Assembly: GCA_021186555.1 (NCBI GenBank)
Contig: JAJKFL010000003.1
Coordinates: 47,797,630-47,861,629 of the forward strand
Length of the DNA: 64,000 nt
Direction of reading: 5' to 3'
From: Reticulitermes speratus
Taxonomy: Eukaryota > Arthropoda > Insecta > Blattodea > Rhinotermitidae
In this document: one piece after another, positions 32,701-47,700 of the stretch
Layout of the letters: each line of letters begins with the position of its first letter
How positions within the stretch are numbered: position 1 is the stretch's first letter
The notes under the pieces: generated by a model
The model's database searches: none
What the model was told of the DNA's origin: nothing
Seen by the model: only the letters and a program-made list of their open reading frames with translations
Position numbers and translations under genes: made by a program

Positions 32701-35700
32701 CTAGCTGCTTTAACCCCAGGGAAAGAACCTCCAGCATCCAATGAACAGTTGGCTGGGACCGGGTGGGGTGGGGGTGTTCTGGACTTTTGGAGAAGAGAAA
32801 ATCTTTTGCCTGTACCAGTAACTGAACTCAAGCTTGCCCAGCCCACAGTCTATACCAACTACACTATCTGCCTCCACCATGCACGCACGCGCGTGCACAC
32901 ACACACAAAATGCTAAGTTTCAGAATAACAATGCGAGTCCTTGTAGGCTTTGTGATGTTAGTTCGTATGCTGCAGAAAGTTTGCAGTACTTCCTTCACAA
33001 TGAATGAAGCCACAGAGTCGTAAGTATTGCAACTGGCAATGGGCTACATGACAAGGATTCAATCCAGCAGCAAAGATTTTTCACTTACCCAACTGAATCC
33101 AGACCAGCTTCAGCCCCAATCTCTCTCTATCCATCTTTTCGTGGAATAAAGTGGTTGGAGCATCAAGCTGACCATTCACCTCTATCTACTGCAGAGGTCT
33201 TGGGCCCTATCTCCTCCTCCTCCTCACCTTACTCAAGCCTGCACCCTGATCTAGCTAACCAACCAGCCACTGGATGAACCAACCAATCAACCAACTATGC
33301 ATAACTACATGGAGCACAATCCTTCTTGATAAGCTAACAGAACCTAAGCTAGTGAAGAAATCCCCACATTTTATGAAACCTGAAGGTCCACTGTGTTCAT
33401 AAGAGCCAGCCACCTGTCCTTATCCTGAGCCAAATTAACCTTTATCCTACACGGGTGGGAATTTAAATTTTGGAGTATGGTTTATGGGAAACTTATTATT
33501 TAAACAGAAAAAGATAAAATTATGAAATCAACTTTGTGGAAAATAAACACAGATTAAGCAGCATGTCTTAAAAATGCAGTCATTTCCTGGTTGCCCAAAT
33601 ATACAAAATGAATTTCTAGGGACATTTTCCTATGTACGTTGTTCACAGGTCTTTAAAAGGTTAATTCAGTCCAGGCATTCCCATCATATTTAAGATCTAC
33701 TTTAATATTAGCTTCCCATCAACACCTAGAACTTCTAAAATGGTCTCTGTGCTTCAGGTTTCACAACCAAAATCCTGTGTGCATTTTTCTTCTCCCCATA
33801 CATGTCCCATGCCCCAGCCATTTCATCTTCCATACAACAGCTGAAGTGTACAAGTCATGAAGTTCCTTCTTAAGCAATTTTCTCCAGTCTCCAGCCACTT
33901 CCTCTTAGGCCCAAATATCTTCTTCAGCACCCTATCCTCAAACACCCTCAGCCTTTGTTCTTCTCTTAATGTGAAAGACAAATTTTATGTTGTATGTACC
34001 GTGTATTTTATCGTGAGTTTAAGTCAAAACCAACAAATGCACAAGATTATTAACAAGTATAAGATGTATTTTCAACCCCTATATATGTTTCGGCAAATGG
34101 ATTGCCATCCTCAGGGGGTATTTATCAAAGAACTACAAGTGTTTACTGCATCCAAATATACAATAGGTGGTTTCACAGTAGAAGTATTTACACACGTCAC
34201 AATTTAAAATGTATAGATGCATAAAATTATAAAATTAAAAATTAAGAACAATAATACACTATGCCTCAAGTAGTGATTATAAATAAATATGCCTTATTAG
34301 CTCATAGTATAAAAGACAAAGTTTCACACCCAGATAAAAGCCAGGCAAAATTATAGTTCTGTACATTTTAACCCTTTGGCACCAGAAATAAGTGCCCAGC
34401 GTACTCTGCAAAAGACTCGGGATTTGAATGGCCTCCCATTACTTCGCATGTTCTTGGCTGACAACCTTAAGTGACATTCAGTTTTTGACACTGCACATCC
34501 ACTCGTCGTCTTTCAGAAAAACAGGGTTAATGTTTATATGTTTAAATACCAATGGGAAGACAAAAGATCCTGAGCCAAATGGTAGCAGGAAGGCCCCAGA
34601 TCTATTTTGCTCTCCATTTCTTCATGCCTACAATTTTGATTCATTAGTGTCTTTCCCAAATACATGAACTCTTGTCACATTTTCAAAGGGCCCTTGCAAA
34701 CATCTCCCAGAGAAATGAAAATTCCTGCTCCCTTTCAGCCACAACCTAAAAGTTATCTGGAGACAACCAATTTCCACATATGTATTTCAACAGAAAATTT
34801 ATATATTTTTTAGAAATGGCATTCCTAATGAAAACTGCCATAAGAAAAATTAATCAGCAGAATCTCTGGGTTCCATGGAACACAGTTTAGGAATCAATGC
34901 TCTACTGAGAGCCAATTATAAATTTCTATCAAGATATAAGAGACTCACCTTACTTTGCTCTTCAGTTGCATTTGTCACAAACAGTTGCTCATTAATGATG
35001 CAAAAACCTGCACCGAAAGGCACAATCACGAAAGCCCTGTTGAATGACCTAAGTGGTTGGTTTGTTCGTGGTCCATTCTCCAGAAACAGGCCCGATACGG
35101 ACATCATGATCACTTGTGGCTGTCAGAACAAATCAGAAGACAAACAGCTAACAAACTGTTGGCCCAAAATGGTTAGCACCTTTCTATGCCTAACATATGG
35201 CCTCCAATATGCTTATGTATTACAACGTAATATAATTATGAAGCAGACCTTGAAGTGTAATGTGCAGTTGTTTGTTGAGAAGTGCTTCAGAGTTATCAAA
35301 GCAATTTGCATTTATGACTTCCTAGGAACATTCTGCACGTTTCCTATTATTGTAACAAACTCATAAAATAATCAGTCTATGGTTCAGAAGTTGGGAAGGA
35401 AGGAAGGAATGAATGAATGAAGGAAGGAAGGAAGACATGCCTTGATAGAGAAATAAGTTTTCATCATGTTATGATTTTGTCATCTGGGATGTGCTGCTGT
35501 CTGGTAAGAAGATACAAACATTTTGGTGGAACATGCTGCCTCCATCTTAAGCCCCTGAAGAAGGCATCACAGTTCTCTAAAAGACACACATATGAAAATA
35601 TGCATCCTAAGTTCTGTAAATTTCGGGTGATCTGTTAAAAGTTAAAATAGAACCTGCAAGCGCATGAGTGTGCACTGAGCACCCCTCCCCACACGTGTTT

Positions 35701-38700
35701 ATGTATGCATGCGCACACACACACACAAAACCATATCATAAACCTACTTTTTCCCCTTTTAAACGGGGAAAGTGGGTTAAAAATTTGTACACTATACAAA
35801 ATAAAGACATCATTATGATCTACAATATTTATTTAAAACTTCTCTGACACCATCAGCAGCAAGAAAACATAAATAATGCTTTGTGATTCTGTACAGTGTG
35901 TCTTCAGTGCCTCTCAGGTATTTAAACAGCAAAATACAAACTTGGAAAACATGCACATTCAAGTGGTCAAAGGCAATGTAAAGGTGACAAATTCACTTCA
36001 GTCATGTTCAATTCACTTTTCATTCCTTCAACAATCACCTACACATCTACCCGACCGTACATGCACACTACACAGCAAAATCTGCATGCAATAAATTACG
36101 CTGAAATTCCAACTTACCGTGAAAAGTGTGACGTCAACACTAAATGAAAGTGGATCGTGCTGTGTTTTGGGCAGCTTGGACAGGCAAGCAACAACGGCCA
36201 TTTTTCCATGGTACAATAATTTCTGTCTTTTAATGTTATCTTTCACACGCATAAGATTTCGACTATCTGAGATGTAATTCACGAGTCTGCAATGTAATGG
36301 AAGTATGTCAGTCTACAACAGTCAGTCTTATCCTTGGCTGTGAGACTTGAGGTTCTCATACCACTGTTGCTGCAGATTCCAGTGTTCTGAGAGGTGACAC
36401 TGTGTGGCTGGATGAGCAGTTCGAAGGACTGGAGTGCCTTTATCTTCTGGGTCAAGCAGACCTGTCAATGAAGGCATGACAGTCCTCCATAACATTGCCA
36501 CTACTTGCCCAGTGACTCAGCATCACATCCAAGACTGGAATCTTCTGCATCCATGGTTTATAACTGACTGAAGTACAGTATCTACATCAACTTATACACC
36601 ATTAACAAAAATATCTGCATGAGCCCGACATTAACGCCATAATCTGGTGCTCACAATAATATCCAATTCTGTATCAAAATTACGTGACCATATTTGTTAA
36701 CCTTTATATAACAAGGTTCCTATTTAAATTTTAGTGCATGGTTAATGAAAAACGTATTTGAACAGAAAAAGATAAAGTTATGAAATAAATGACATTTTGT
36801 GGAAAATAAAAGAGATTAAGCAGCATGTCTTATAAACGCACCTAATTTCCTTGTTGCCTAAACATATAAAATGAACTTCTATGGGCTTTAATTTTTTTTA
36901 TGTGTTTGCATAGGCAAAAGCTGGTTTGTTCTACAAGAAGCACCTATGATGGAGACATAACACAAAAAAACGTAAAAATGGTGGATACAGAATATTTGTT
37001 TTCTAGAATCTAAGGTCATTTTGTCTTTAGTAGACCTATAACTCACAACTTGGTGAATATACTTTGCATTCTTGTTACAGCTAGCAAAGGTAAAAAGGTA
37101 AGGTTGTCCCTGTGCACACTGTGAAAGCATGGCACAGTGGAGCTGTAGCCCCACATATTCTTAACCTCAGCATGAGACGGAGGTAGGTGATTGGCTTCAG
37201 ACCCCAGCTGCTTTACCATAGGGAAAGATCTCCATCACCTATTTAATAGGAGGCTTGGGTAGCCTCAGGGCCAGTCTAAATCTTTCTGAAGAAGAGAAAA
37301 ATCTCTTGCCCTGCCAGCAATGAAACCACTACCCCTCAAACATCCAGACCATAGCCTCGTCACCAATAAACATACACTCCCCGACTTACACAATGTTTCC
37401 ATTTCACAAACCTTTATGTAATTTGACTTTTATACATGTCAGTATTTGACCCACTGCCAACAAAACATATATATAATTTTATTTATTTATAAAGTATAGG
37501 TATGTGTGTGTACAGCAAAATTCCTTTAATCTGAGGTCCAATAATTTGGATATCCTGATAATCTGGCACTGGAGCAGAGTAGTCCCAAAACCAGAAGTTT
37601 TGCTTTTTACCGGGAAAAAGCTTCATCAATGAAACAGGCAGAGTACATCGACTGTTGTGGTATCTCCTGACTCCCTGTCTCCTACTCAACAACTTCTTCA
37701 GCTATGAAGATTCCAGAAAACACAGAAGAGGACCCTGACGAACCTGAACCAGCAGATGAGGGAGATATCCAAATGGAATACACCTCTGATTAGTTCTACA
37801 GCCGAAGTATAGAAGCAGTAACAAAAAATACCTATAAGAACTTAGGACAGTGTCAGTACTGTCTGATAATCCAGAACACTGATAATTCAGCAATTGTCCG
37901 GTCTCTTGCAAGTCGGATTCATGGAATTTTGCTGTACTGTGAGAATTATGCAACAATTTAGCCAGTCAGGTGTACCACTTATTGTGATGTTTACACATGC
38001 AGACCAAGCAAAGGGGCCCTCTGTGAAAGAAGGTTGGACAGCCCTGGTCTACTCAGCTACTAAGCAAAATGTAATTGTGTTAAAACCTTCAGAACAGTTT
38101 ATATTTCTCCAAAATGTTCGTCCCTACTATCAAACTACACTGTATTGTAACCCTGAAGCCCACAATATGAGACTTCCATCACCACAAAAATCTCAAATCT
38201 TATGTCTTACAACTTTCTGTGATTCAGAGAAACTGAAGTGGAACTTACTTAGGTGTGGTAGTGGAGCTCTGGCCTGGTGGATAGGTTGATGTCAGAGAAA
38301 ACATGGCATCAGTATGGTAGGCACTGACCAATTGTTCTCTGTTATCACTGTCATACAACTGGTAGTACTGTTCCAGAAATTGGCGTGCCATACCCATAGC
38401 ATCCTCGGTACATACATAGTGCCCCTTACTGGTTGGCATCCGGAAGTCTTCATTCACGTCGAACAAGATTGGTGGTGACAGGTCAACTCCATCCTTCATA
38501 CAAAAGAACCCACAGGCCCCCTCATTACAGGTCATTTAGAAATTATTTGAAAAATAAGCAGAACCATTCTAACATTATCCTCTCCTTTGTGCCTTGGTCT
38601 CTGAAGTGCACCTTCTCTTCAGATTTGCCAGCTACAATTCTGCATGCACTTCTCATCTCATTTGTCATTTGATAATGAAGATAATTTGTGAAGAATAAAA

Positions 38701-41700
38701 AATTATGAGGCTCACTATTAAGCAATCTTCTCTAACCTCCTGTTATTTAATAAAGGACCATGACATCAAAGTATTTTGTGTTTGAGCATCAAAAATTAGT
38801 GTCTGCTGCTTAGTCACTCATTTCTCCTTGTTGAAATGAACATTCAACAAATTTCGGTTAAGTGAAGGATAAGAGTTGGATCCAATAGGTCATAAAATAT
38901 TGTAGTTTATGATCTGTGATTTACATCAGTGTGAAAAAGCTTAGAAAATTAGTTTGCTACATGCAATTAACCCATGAACCCAACTGTTTTAACTCTGTCA
39001 TCTCCAAACACATATGATACATCAAAATTGTTTAAAAAAGCTGCAAAATTAGAGCAAAACTTTCCCACAGATACACGTCTCCTTCTCCTTCTCGCAAGAA
39101 ATGAAACATTTGTGTCAGTATAAAACCAACATCTAATCTGTCAAACACAACACATATTTTTAATAAGTTTAAAAATAGCTACACATTTCGGCTAAAGTAA
39201 AAGCCATCATCAGGCTGTACACAAAAGAAACTAAAAAAAGTTAAACATTTTCAACTAGAATATACATATATAATATAAAAATATATATAGGAGCAGTTGG
39301 GTGTAGCTGTGTATTACATTTACTGAAATTGTGAAAGTCTTTGACTTTGTAGGCAATTTAGCTGGAATTGCGAAGATAATGTGTATGCATTTTTGTTTGA
39401 AATCCTGCATGTAATCTCCGGGTAATTAGTAATATCTGCAACAACAGGAGATATATATGGTATATAATATAAAGATGAAGACACAGTTAAAATAAAATAA
39501 AAGTAAAATATATTTTTGGAACAGCAGGCAGTATTATAGGTTAATAATATACATTTATGCGAGATATTCAGGATAAGATGAATCTAGATGTGTTACAGAA
39601 CTGTGTAATTACTTAATGCCTGATTTGATATTTGAATCTGCAACAAGAAAGTAAATGCCTGTTCTTGGAATTGTGGTTATATTAAATTAGGGAAGAAAAA
39701 AAAACCCCTGTGTTTTTTACCCCAGTGAACATCTTTTACACTTTTTGATTCGCATCAGAATCATAAAATTGTCAGGTTTGAGATCTCAATAACTTTTTTA
39801 CTTTCTTTTGTGTACAGCCCGATAATGGCTATTTATTTTAGCTGAAACGTGTGGCTGTTTTTAAACTTACTAAAAATATGTTGTGTTTGATAGATTAGAC
39901 GTTGGTTTTATTGTGATACTGAACACACAACGGTGATGAATCATCTTAATAAACATTTGTATCTTCATCTTCAGATGTTCAGTGGCCGTGAAAAGTATGC
40001 AAACCACCATACTGACAGACAGTCAACAAATTTTGTATTTCCAAGCATTCGCATTACAGTACATCATCAATTGCAGAATTTCCATTAACTTTTTCACTTT
40101 TATCTCAAAAGACATATTTCAGATTTTATCTGGTCATTCATATGAACTCTCCAGGAAAGCCTTTTATGAGGAACACTTAGTATGCATAAACACCGTATGT
40201 CCAAGTACCACAAGTTTGGCACTTATCCATTTGGGGGACTAGAAGGGATACTAAAGTACTGTGTGAATTTCCACCATTCATACACATAAAACGATTTAAC
40301 ACCCGAACATCAATCATAAGTATCTGAACACAAATTTGTTTTAATATTTCTTTTAATCTACAGAGATCGTATATATAATTTGCACTCACCAGCTTCAACA
40401 CTTTTGGGAATCTTTTCCTCACCTCACTGTAAAATGGGTTTGATCATTGTTAACAGAGGCACCTATGAAGACGCCTGTAAACATCTCACAACAATATTAA
40501 AATACCACAACCCAGACCATACATGTATTTCACCAGAAAACGTACACAACATTTACAACAAAACTTCAAGTGGTCCACATATCACAGGACCTCATACCAA
40601 CAATAACCAATAATGTAAATGAATTTCTGAAGATTCAAGTCCTCTGGGATGTTATGCAATGGGCCTGGGTGAGTGGTGTCTGACATTTCCAAGGACCACA
40701 GTGCCTTCCTCTTCATGGTTAAAATGTTAGGAATTACTCACAATGGAACAGTGTAACATCCCAGAAGACTTGATCTAAAGCAGCACCGCTGTGAGAACCT
40801 CAAGTCTTGCATTAAAATTAATTTCATAAACTTTTCACCAAAATTCTGTCCAAAGTACACCACAGTAATAACAGAAGGGCTTTATTATTTGGGGTAGAGG
40901 TTCCTCCCTTTGTGGCATGCTGAAGATAAACTCTCTAACCTAATCTGTCACATGCTCCACAGTAAAGCAGATTACGAGAAATGTGAGCATTTTACGATGA
41001 CTAACATTAATAACAACTTGCACATTTCTGACTCACAAGTATGACAAACTTCCCATTTCAGTGACTTCACTTTTTTACCAAAATGTCTCCACAAGAAATA
41101 AACTGCTGCAAATTACATGTGTCAAAAATATGATAAAAATACACCTGAATTTGTGTTGTCTTACCTCCATTGCTCCAAACTAAAAAACTAAATTCAAGTG
41201 TGACTTTCATACCGATTATTCTACGTAAACATCAGCTGTTAAAAGGAATTCAGTCTAAATAAGACATAATATAATTATTGACATATACTAATATATGTGT
41301 GTGTGTCTGATATACATATGAATATGTCTGTGTCACTGTAAGTTGTTTCAAATGTACCATTTGCCATTTTAAAACACAAAATATTTAAATGTACCCAATT
41401 ATCACAGCTGTATCGATAAACATGCAAATAATGACTATAAAAAAATGTTAAAATTCACTTCCCATTATAATTTTTCACTATTTAATCAACTTCCTGAAAA
41501 AAATCCATGTGAAAACAAGATCAAATGACATCAATTTTTACTCTTTCTTTGGATAGTTTGCCAATAATAATATTGATATATCAATATTCTATTCTACCAT
41601 TGAAAACAATGTTAGATCTTATAATCCAACAGTTTTTGCACATTTAAATCCCTTTTTTTTTAAAGATGTCCCTCCTGTCCCCAGGTTACACATGCTGTAC

Positions 41701-44700
41701 CAATGGCATACTCTGAAGCACAACAGACGTATATAGTCAGACTGGGTTATTAACGGTGCCTGCTAGCGGGGGTTAGTTCACTAACCCCGTCACCGTCCTG
41801 GGTCACCTATGTTCACAAGATGCAGATGCCAAGGTTAACACCTGGCTACTGTTCTTCCCTCAGTTTTACTTATATTATCGCTGTACCTAAAATGTCTGAA
41901 TTATGCAAGAATATCACCAGTCACATGAATGTAGATCACCAGATTCCTCAAAAGCAGCTGTCAATTTAATGTCTTGCTTGTCTTTTAATTTCTGTTTCTT
42001 CCTCCACAAATCCCACTTTATGATGTTCCCTTCATCTTGCCAATTAAATACTTTTGGCCCCCCTCCCCCATTAAATGCCTCCTGCTTCCTTCACCAAACA
42101 TACTGTATGGATTACAAGATCTATCTTTAAATAAATAATTAAAAAAAAACCCCAGACATGACAATAAATGTACCTTTCCTATGAGAATCAGCACTTAATA
42201 TTCAATTTGATAACACTTCGAATAAACATATAATAATGCTTAACCCACTGCCAAACAAGACCATTTCTGAAATGTGGCCAGCTGTTTTATCCTAACAGCC
42301 ATACATCTAAGAGACATTTTGGAGTCTGCACTTAGGCTCTGCTAGTATTTCATCTCATCAACAGATGCAAGCCTATTGATTCTTGGTCTTGCTTTGACCA
42401 AGTAATGTGTTTCATTTACTGACACATGCTGATAATGACAAAAAAAAAAAAAAAAAAAAAAAAAACACTGCAACAGCCCAAAGTTGCAGCCATTTAAACA
42501 TAGCAGCAAGTGCATGCAGGGTTTCATTTAAAGAAGTTTCAAGGGGTTAAAATACATTTCTGTCATACTGATCTAGTTGTCTAGACATGGATCATTATTC
42601 TCTTTTATGTCATGCATCACTGGAAGTTGTATGTCTGTTCTGTGAATCCTAACATTTTATGAGTGACAAAAAACATTTAAAATTAAATTACATGAGCAAC
42701 TATTAACCTTTCAAGTAGAGCTCTGCTCTATGGGTTGTTTCCACTTACTTTGCAGAATTCATAAATACAGCTGCACTAGAAATGTTCAGCCAATTCAGTA
42801 AAACATATTTCTGTACATATGAAACAACATAGGGCATCTAAAAATGCCCTTACAAGAATTCTGGACTCACGGCACGAAAGTCATATGGAAGCATAAAATG
42901 CATGTGAAAACCACTAATAAATATGCAAAATAAATTCAACATTACATTCTTGGACATAAGAGATTAAAAATTCAGTAAATGTGCACAGAAATATAAAATT
43001 AAAAACTTGTGGAAACGATACTTTTTAGAAATTAGCAATGTGAAATTCATACCATAACTATTTTCCCATTAACTCCCACGTGTGCAGAGACATGCTCCTA
43101 CGTAAATTTTTTCTGTCCAAAACTCTAATAAGGGCAAATTCAAGTTTGTATTTTAAATTTTAAGGTACAGGTAATTCTCAATCTGTGTGGGTCATGTACT
43201 CCTGAAAACTACTGCAAAATCCTAATTTGCATGAAATGAGAACAATTTTCCCACATATAATAACTGAAATGTCCAGGTCAGGAGCATGTTCCTGTATTAG
43301 CATACCTAACATCACTGGAATTTCAAATTGTAACACAGAATATGATACAAGTGTTAATAGAATTGAAAGTACAAAATACACTTAAATCTGACAAAAATAA
43401 ATACATGACAAAGACACATTCACTGCCATGCTGGACAAAATCCATTGCCAACATACAGAAACAAAATACAGAAATTTGTTAGAAGCAGGGAAACGTTTCT
43501 GACAAAATATGACACACGCACATGTTGTAACAAACCAATCCAAATGCTCCAGTACTTACAGCACAACTGGAACTAGGCAAGGAATATATCTCCATTAGAC
43601 CTGTGGTCAACAACACAAGTGCACCAGCATGTAAACTTGAAAAGAGGCTATGTACAAAGATTGAAGAAGTACCCAAATTGTGGAAGATTTACCTATGTTG
43701 CAGACAACTCCCAATTTTAAATCAATAATGTTTGATATAAGGCACTTACATGTGAACATCCCTATAACTGAAACAATCAGCATTATTAAAAAGATTTAGA
43801 AGGATACTCACATCAAAAACATCATCACGAAAGAGTTAATAACTGTGCCGAGGACATAATCAAAATTATTTGCAATTTAACAAACAATTTCATAAACCCA
43901 AATAAGGTGCTGCTATGGGATTGCCAATTTCTGAGCTAATAATACAATTTTGTACTGATACACCAACTTAGGCCATATCACACTTTTCTACATCTACTAC
44001 AGATGCACCTCTGTTTTCTAAAAAACACCTTGTAATAATGAAATAGTACAGTACTACTACTTGGATCCAAGTACATGAATAAATAATTGAAATAATTTTA
44101 AATGTTCTAAATATTTAGTATAGATGGATTTTAAGATATTAATATGACAAGATCGATGTGCACTGCACAAGGTCATACCAAAAAATACGAAATGTAATTA
44201 ACTTAAATCAGCCGTAGCTGAGGAACCTCTGGAAGGTCTGGTGAAGCCAGGGTATACATGAAGAGGGCAACCACCTGCTGAGATCCCTATGAGGCATCAG
44301 TTATCCTGCTGGGCTAATTTTTTGAGGCACGTGGCTCTAACAGAAGCCATCTCAACAGTGTAGATATAAAAATTCACAAGCATATGGGAATCTAAAATGT
44401 GTTAAGTAGCCTTCCACTTATCACACAGCTTCTAAATGTATCACACACAAAAGCTTTTCGATGGATCCAGCATAGACTATATACATAGCACATTCATAAC
44501 AGCAGAGAGATTGTAAACCATTCAAGACTGAAATACCTGTATGTCTTAAACTTTCACTACTTTTCCAGAATTAAACAGTATTTCTGTGCAAATGCAGCTA
44601 CATATTTAAAGGCACGCAGATAGGTTAATATCAGGAAAAAATTCCGAAGACTTTACACTACATCAACTGAAGAAAATGAATAATACCCACTACAGCAAAT

Positions 44701-47700
44701 CCAGAACAAAGAAAACAACATTAAAATTATTGAAATCTTCAAGAAAGGAAGGAAAGGAGAAATATGAGCAAGAACATTACCCCTGCCCCCCCAAAAATGT
44801 CTGCAGCCATGAGCACAATTCTGGTTCAGTTTTGAACATCACTCATTGTGTTAAGAAAGATTATATAGATGGTTATTTCTTAAAAAGAGAAGAAAGAAAG
44901 AAAGGAAAGGAAAGAGAGAAAAATGAAAGGATAAAGATAAAAGGGGAGGGGGAGTGTAATATTTACCACTCTTAGTGTGCCCATATTTAGAATTATGAAC
45001 TACATACTGCAAAGTGTAGACAAAGTAAGTATCCTGCAGTACTGTACATTTCAATGTTTAGTGCTCAAAAACATTAAAAGACACAAATCACAAAGCCATT
45101 ATACTTGATGAAATGTCTTTCGCAAAATTTGAGGTTCCCCTTGCGGTGCCTGTGAAGATTACTGTATTAAGGGATGTGCAAACCCGTTAGTCTGTAAAAT
45201 TTACAGGTGTTTCAGAAGAACCTGCTGTCTCCATCCTCAAGATAGGATTCTTACACTCTGACAATGGAGGTGGGAGGTTCCTCCAAAATCTCGGTGAATT
45301 TCTACCAGGCTCCAGGGTACCACACCCCAGAAGGCAGTGACCTTCTGTACTTCAGTAATTACCTTGACAGATGATGCTTACAGCACTGATGTTAATGACA
45401 GTATTTTGTCATCTGTGATGAAGCATTTCTACCCCCACTTATTGCTTGCACATTTGAGGATTGCAAATGTAAATACATCTATAATGCAATACATACTGAG
45501 GGAGACCAATAAGTAGAACCTACAATCCATAATGCAACAAAGAAGTAAATATGTTTCCTTTTTAATATGACTTCCGAGACAGATTGTTAAACATAACTGT
45601 GGATTTAACAGTATGCTGAATATCACATTATTAACCCTTTGGCACCGAAGACAACTTTTGACGTGTGCTGTGATGCTGAGAAAACTGAATGTCACCTAAA
45701 GTTATCAGCCAAGAACATGCAAAGCAATGGGCAGCCATTTAAACCCTGGGTCTTTTGCAGAGTACACTAGGCACTTAATTCTGGCACCAAAGGGTCAATA
45801 CCTTAAGCATATTTGGCACTGACACCTGCATGTGCATCTACACGCCTAACCTCTTACTTAATGGTTCATCCATCTTACCACTTCTACCAGCAGCTCTGAT
45901 GACACCCACAGCAGCCCTACCTTATATACACATTTTGCTCCTGGTATTTGTCACACAGGGGGTTTCCATCAAGCACCAAGTCTTCCAGACGAAGGCCCTC
46001 TAAACGATCCAACTGATGGATGTCTCGTATCTACACATAAAACATAAAACACGAAAACTTTATACACCTTCTCAGGCTTCAACACACTGGAACAAACAAG
46101 AGATTTCAAGCATCTGCTGTGGTGTAGTTGAGGTCTTCACTCTTCTGGGATATTACGTAGCATTGGTTGGTAGTTAGTTACTGATGTTTTGGGGACGCAT
46201 ATTGGCCCCATCTACAAGGGTAAAGCAATCCAAGAAGAATTCTTGGACAGCTTGAGGCTCTAATTAAACAAATCACATATGGGGTTTGATACACAAAATT
46301 TACTCAAAAACATACGTATAGTTTTAATTTTAAATGACAATGTCAATGCTATTTCTGTGCCACAAAAAAATGCACTTAAGATGTCAAGCATTCTTAAATA
46401 TTACTACCGCTTTTAAACATCCAAACACATTAAAACTATACAAAAATTTTTCCAAAATAAATAAATTATTACATTAATTCAAACAGTGCGTTTCTTCATG
46501 TATTTTATATTTGCAATATCTCAAGATTACTGTGAAATCTCCATTTTAGGTTTGCCTTAGGTACAAGAATCCTGAACCCCAACCTTTTAAATACTTGCAT
46601 TGACATATGTGAAAGCATGTAGAAATACACCCCTAGAAATTAATTTTATATATTTCGGCAACAAGAAAATTTACTGCACTTTTAAGACACACTGCACAAT
46701 GTGTTTTATTTCCCCCCAAAATTTATCTTCTTCCGTTCAAATAATATGTTTCTCATTAGTCATGTGCTAAAATGTAAATAACAATCCCAGTAGGATACAG
46801 GTTAATTCAACAACAATTGTAAATGGTGGTTACATAGAAACTAAACAAAACAGATGACACTCTGCTGTTAACTGCAGTTATTCGCTTTAACTCAAGAAAT
46901 GAACACCTGAACACTTGGATCTTGCAGACATTGGGCTCTACATCATAACCATTCAATACTATGTGCACTGGAACACAGTGCTGGTGGAAATTCTTTCAAT
47001 TCCTTCCTGAATTTACAAGCCTCTCCTATAAAATGCTTGTCCTACAGTAAGGACTCGAACTGCCACCTTGACAACACTAGAAATGTTTTCTGCTTCAAAA
47101 CCATACATAACAGCAAGCACAAACTTATTAATGCAATAGGGCTGAGCCACAGTTCAGGCAGTTAGTTGCTAGCCTCTCACCACAGGTCCAGGTTTGATCC
47201 CAGGCCAGCCATGTAAGGTTTGTGGTGAAGGACATGGCACTGGGATAGGGTTTACTCCAAGCATGTTGGTTCTCCTATCATCATTGCACCAACACCCACT
47301 CCAAGTACTCTGGTTTTCCTACTAGTCATCATTGCTCCATATTCGTTCATTTGTTCATTCATTCATTTATTCAGTACCAATCATATAAAATCTGGGAAAA
47401 TGAAACTGTGATCAAGTACCACACTTAACAAAATGAATGTAATTACTAACACTACCAATTTCACCATACTGGCCATACTTCAGTTTAAGTCTATGCAGCC
47501 AATCATTGGAGCTCTATAACTTCTATTTTAAGTCTGAGTGCAATTTTATTGACCTTCTCATCTACGATAGGTCCATTAAACCTTTCCCACCAGAATTAAA
47601 TACACTGGGGCACTCTTTAAAAAGTAATAATTTAAATGATCGTCTCTAATGTGCATGTAACTGGCAAAGATGTTAGCCGACTTCGGCATTTTAAACCCCA

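Noticed and set aside
34875-35366. A 163-codon plus-strand ORF
   Set aside because: It is antisense to NXF1 exon 12 and has no domain.
35396-35434. A possible regulatory purine tract
   Set aside because: A simple AAGG/AATG microsatellite in an intron with nothing to tie it to regulation.
44676-44975. A lysine-rich 99-codon ORF in NXF1 intron 8
   Set aside because: The composition follows A/G-rich simple sequence; no conserved motif.
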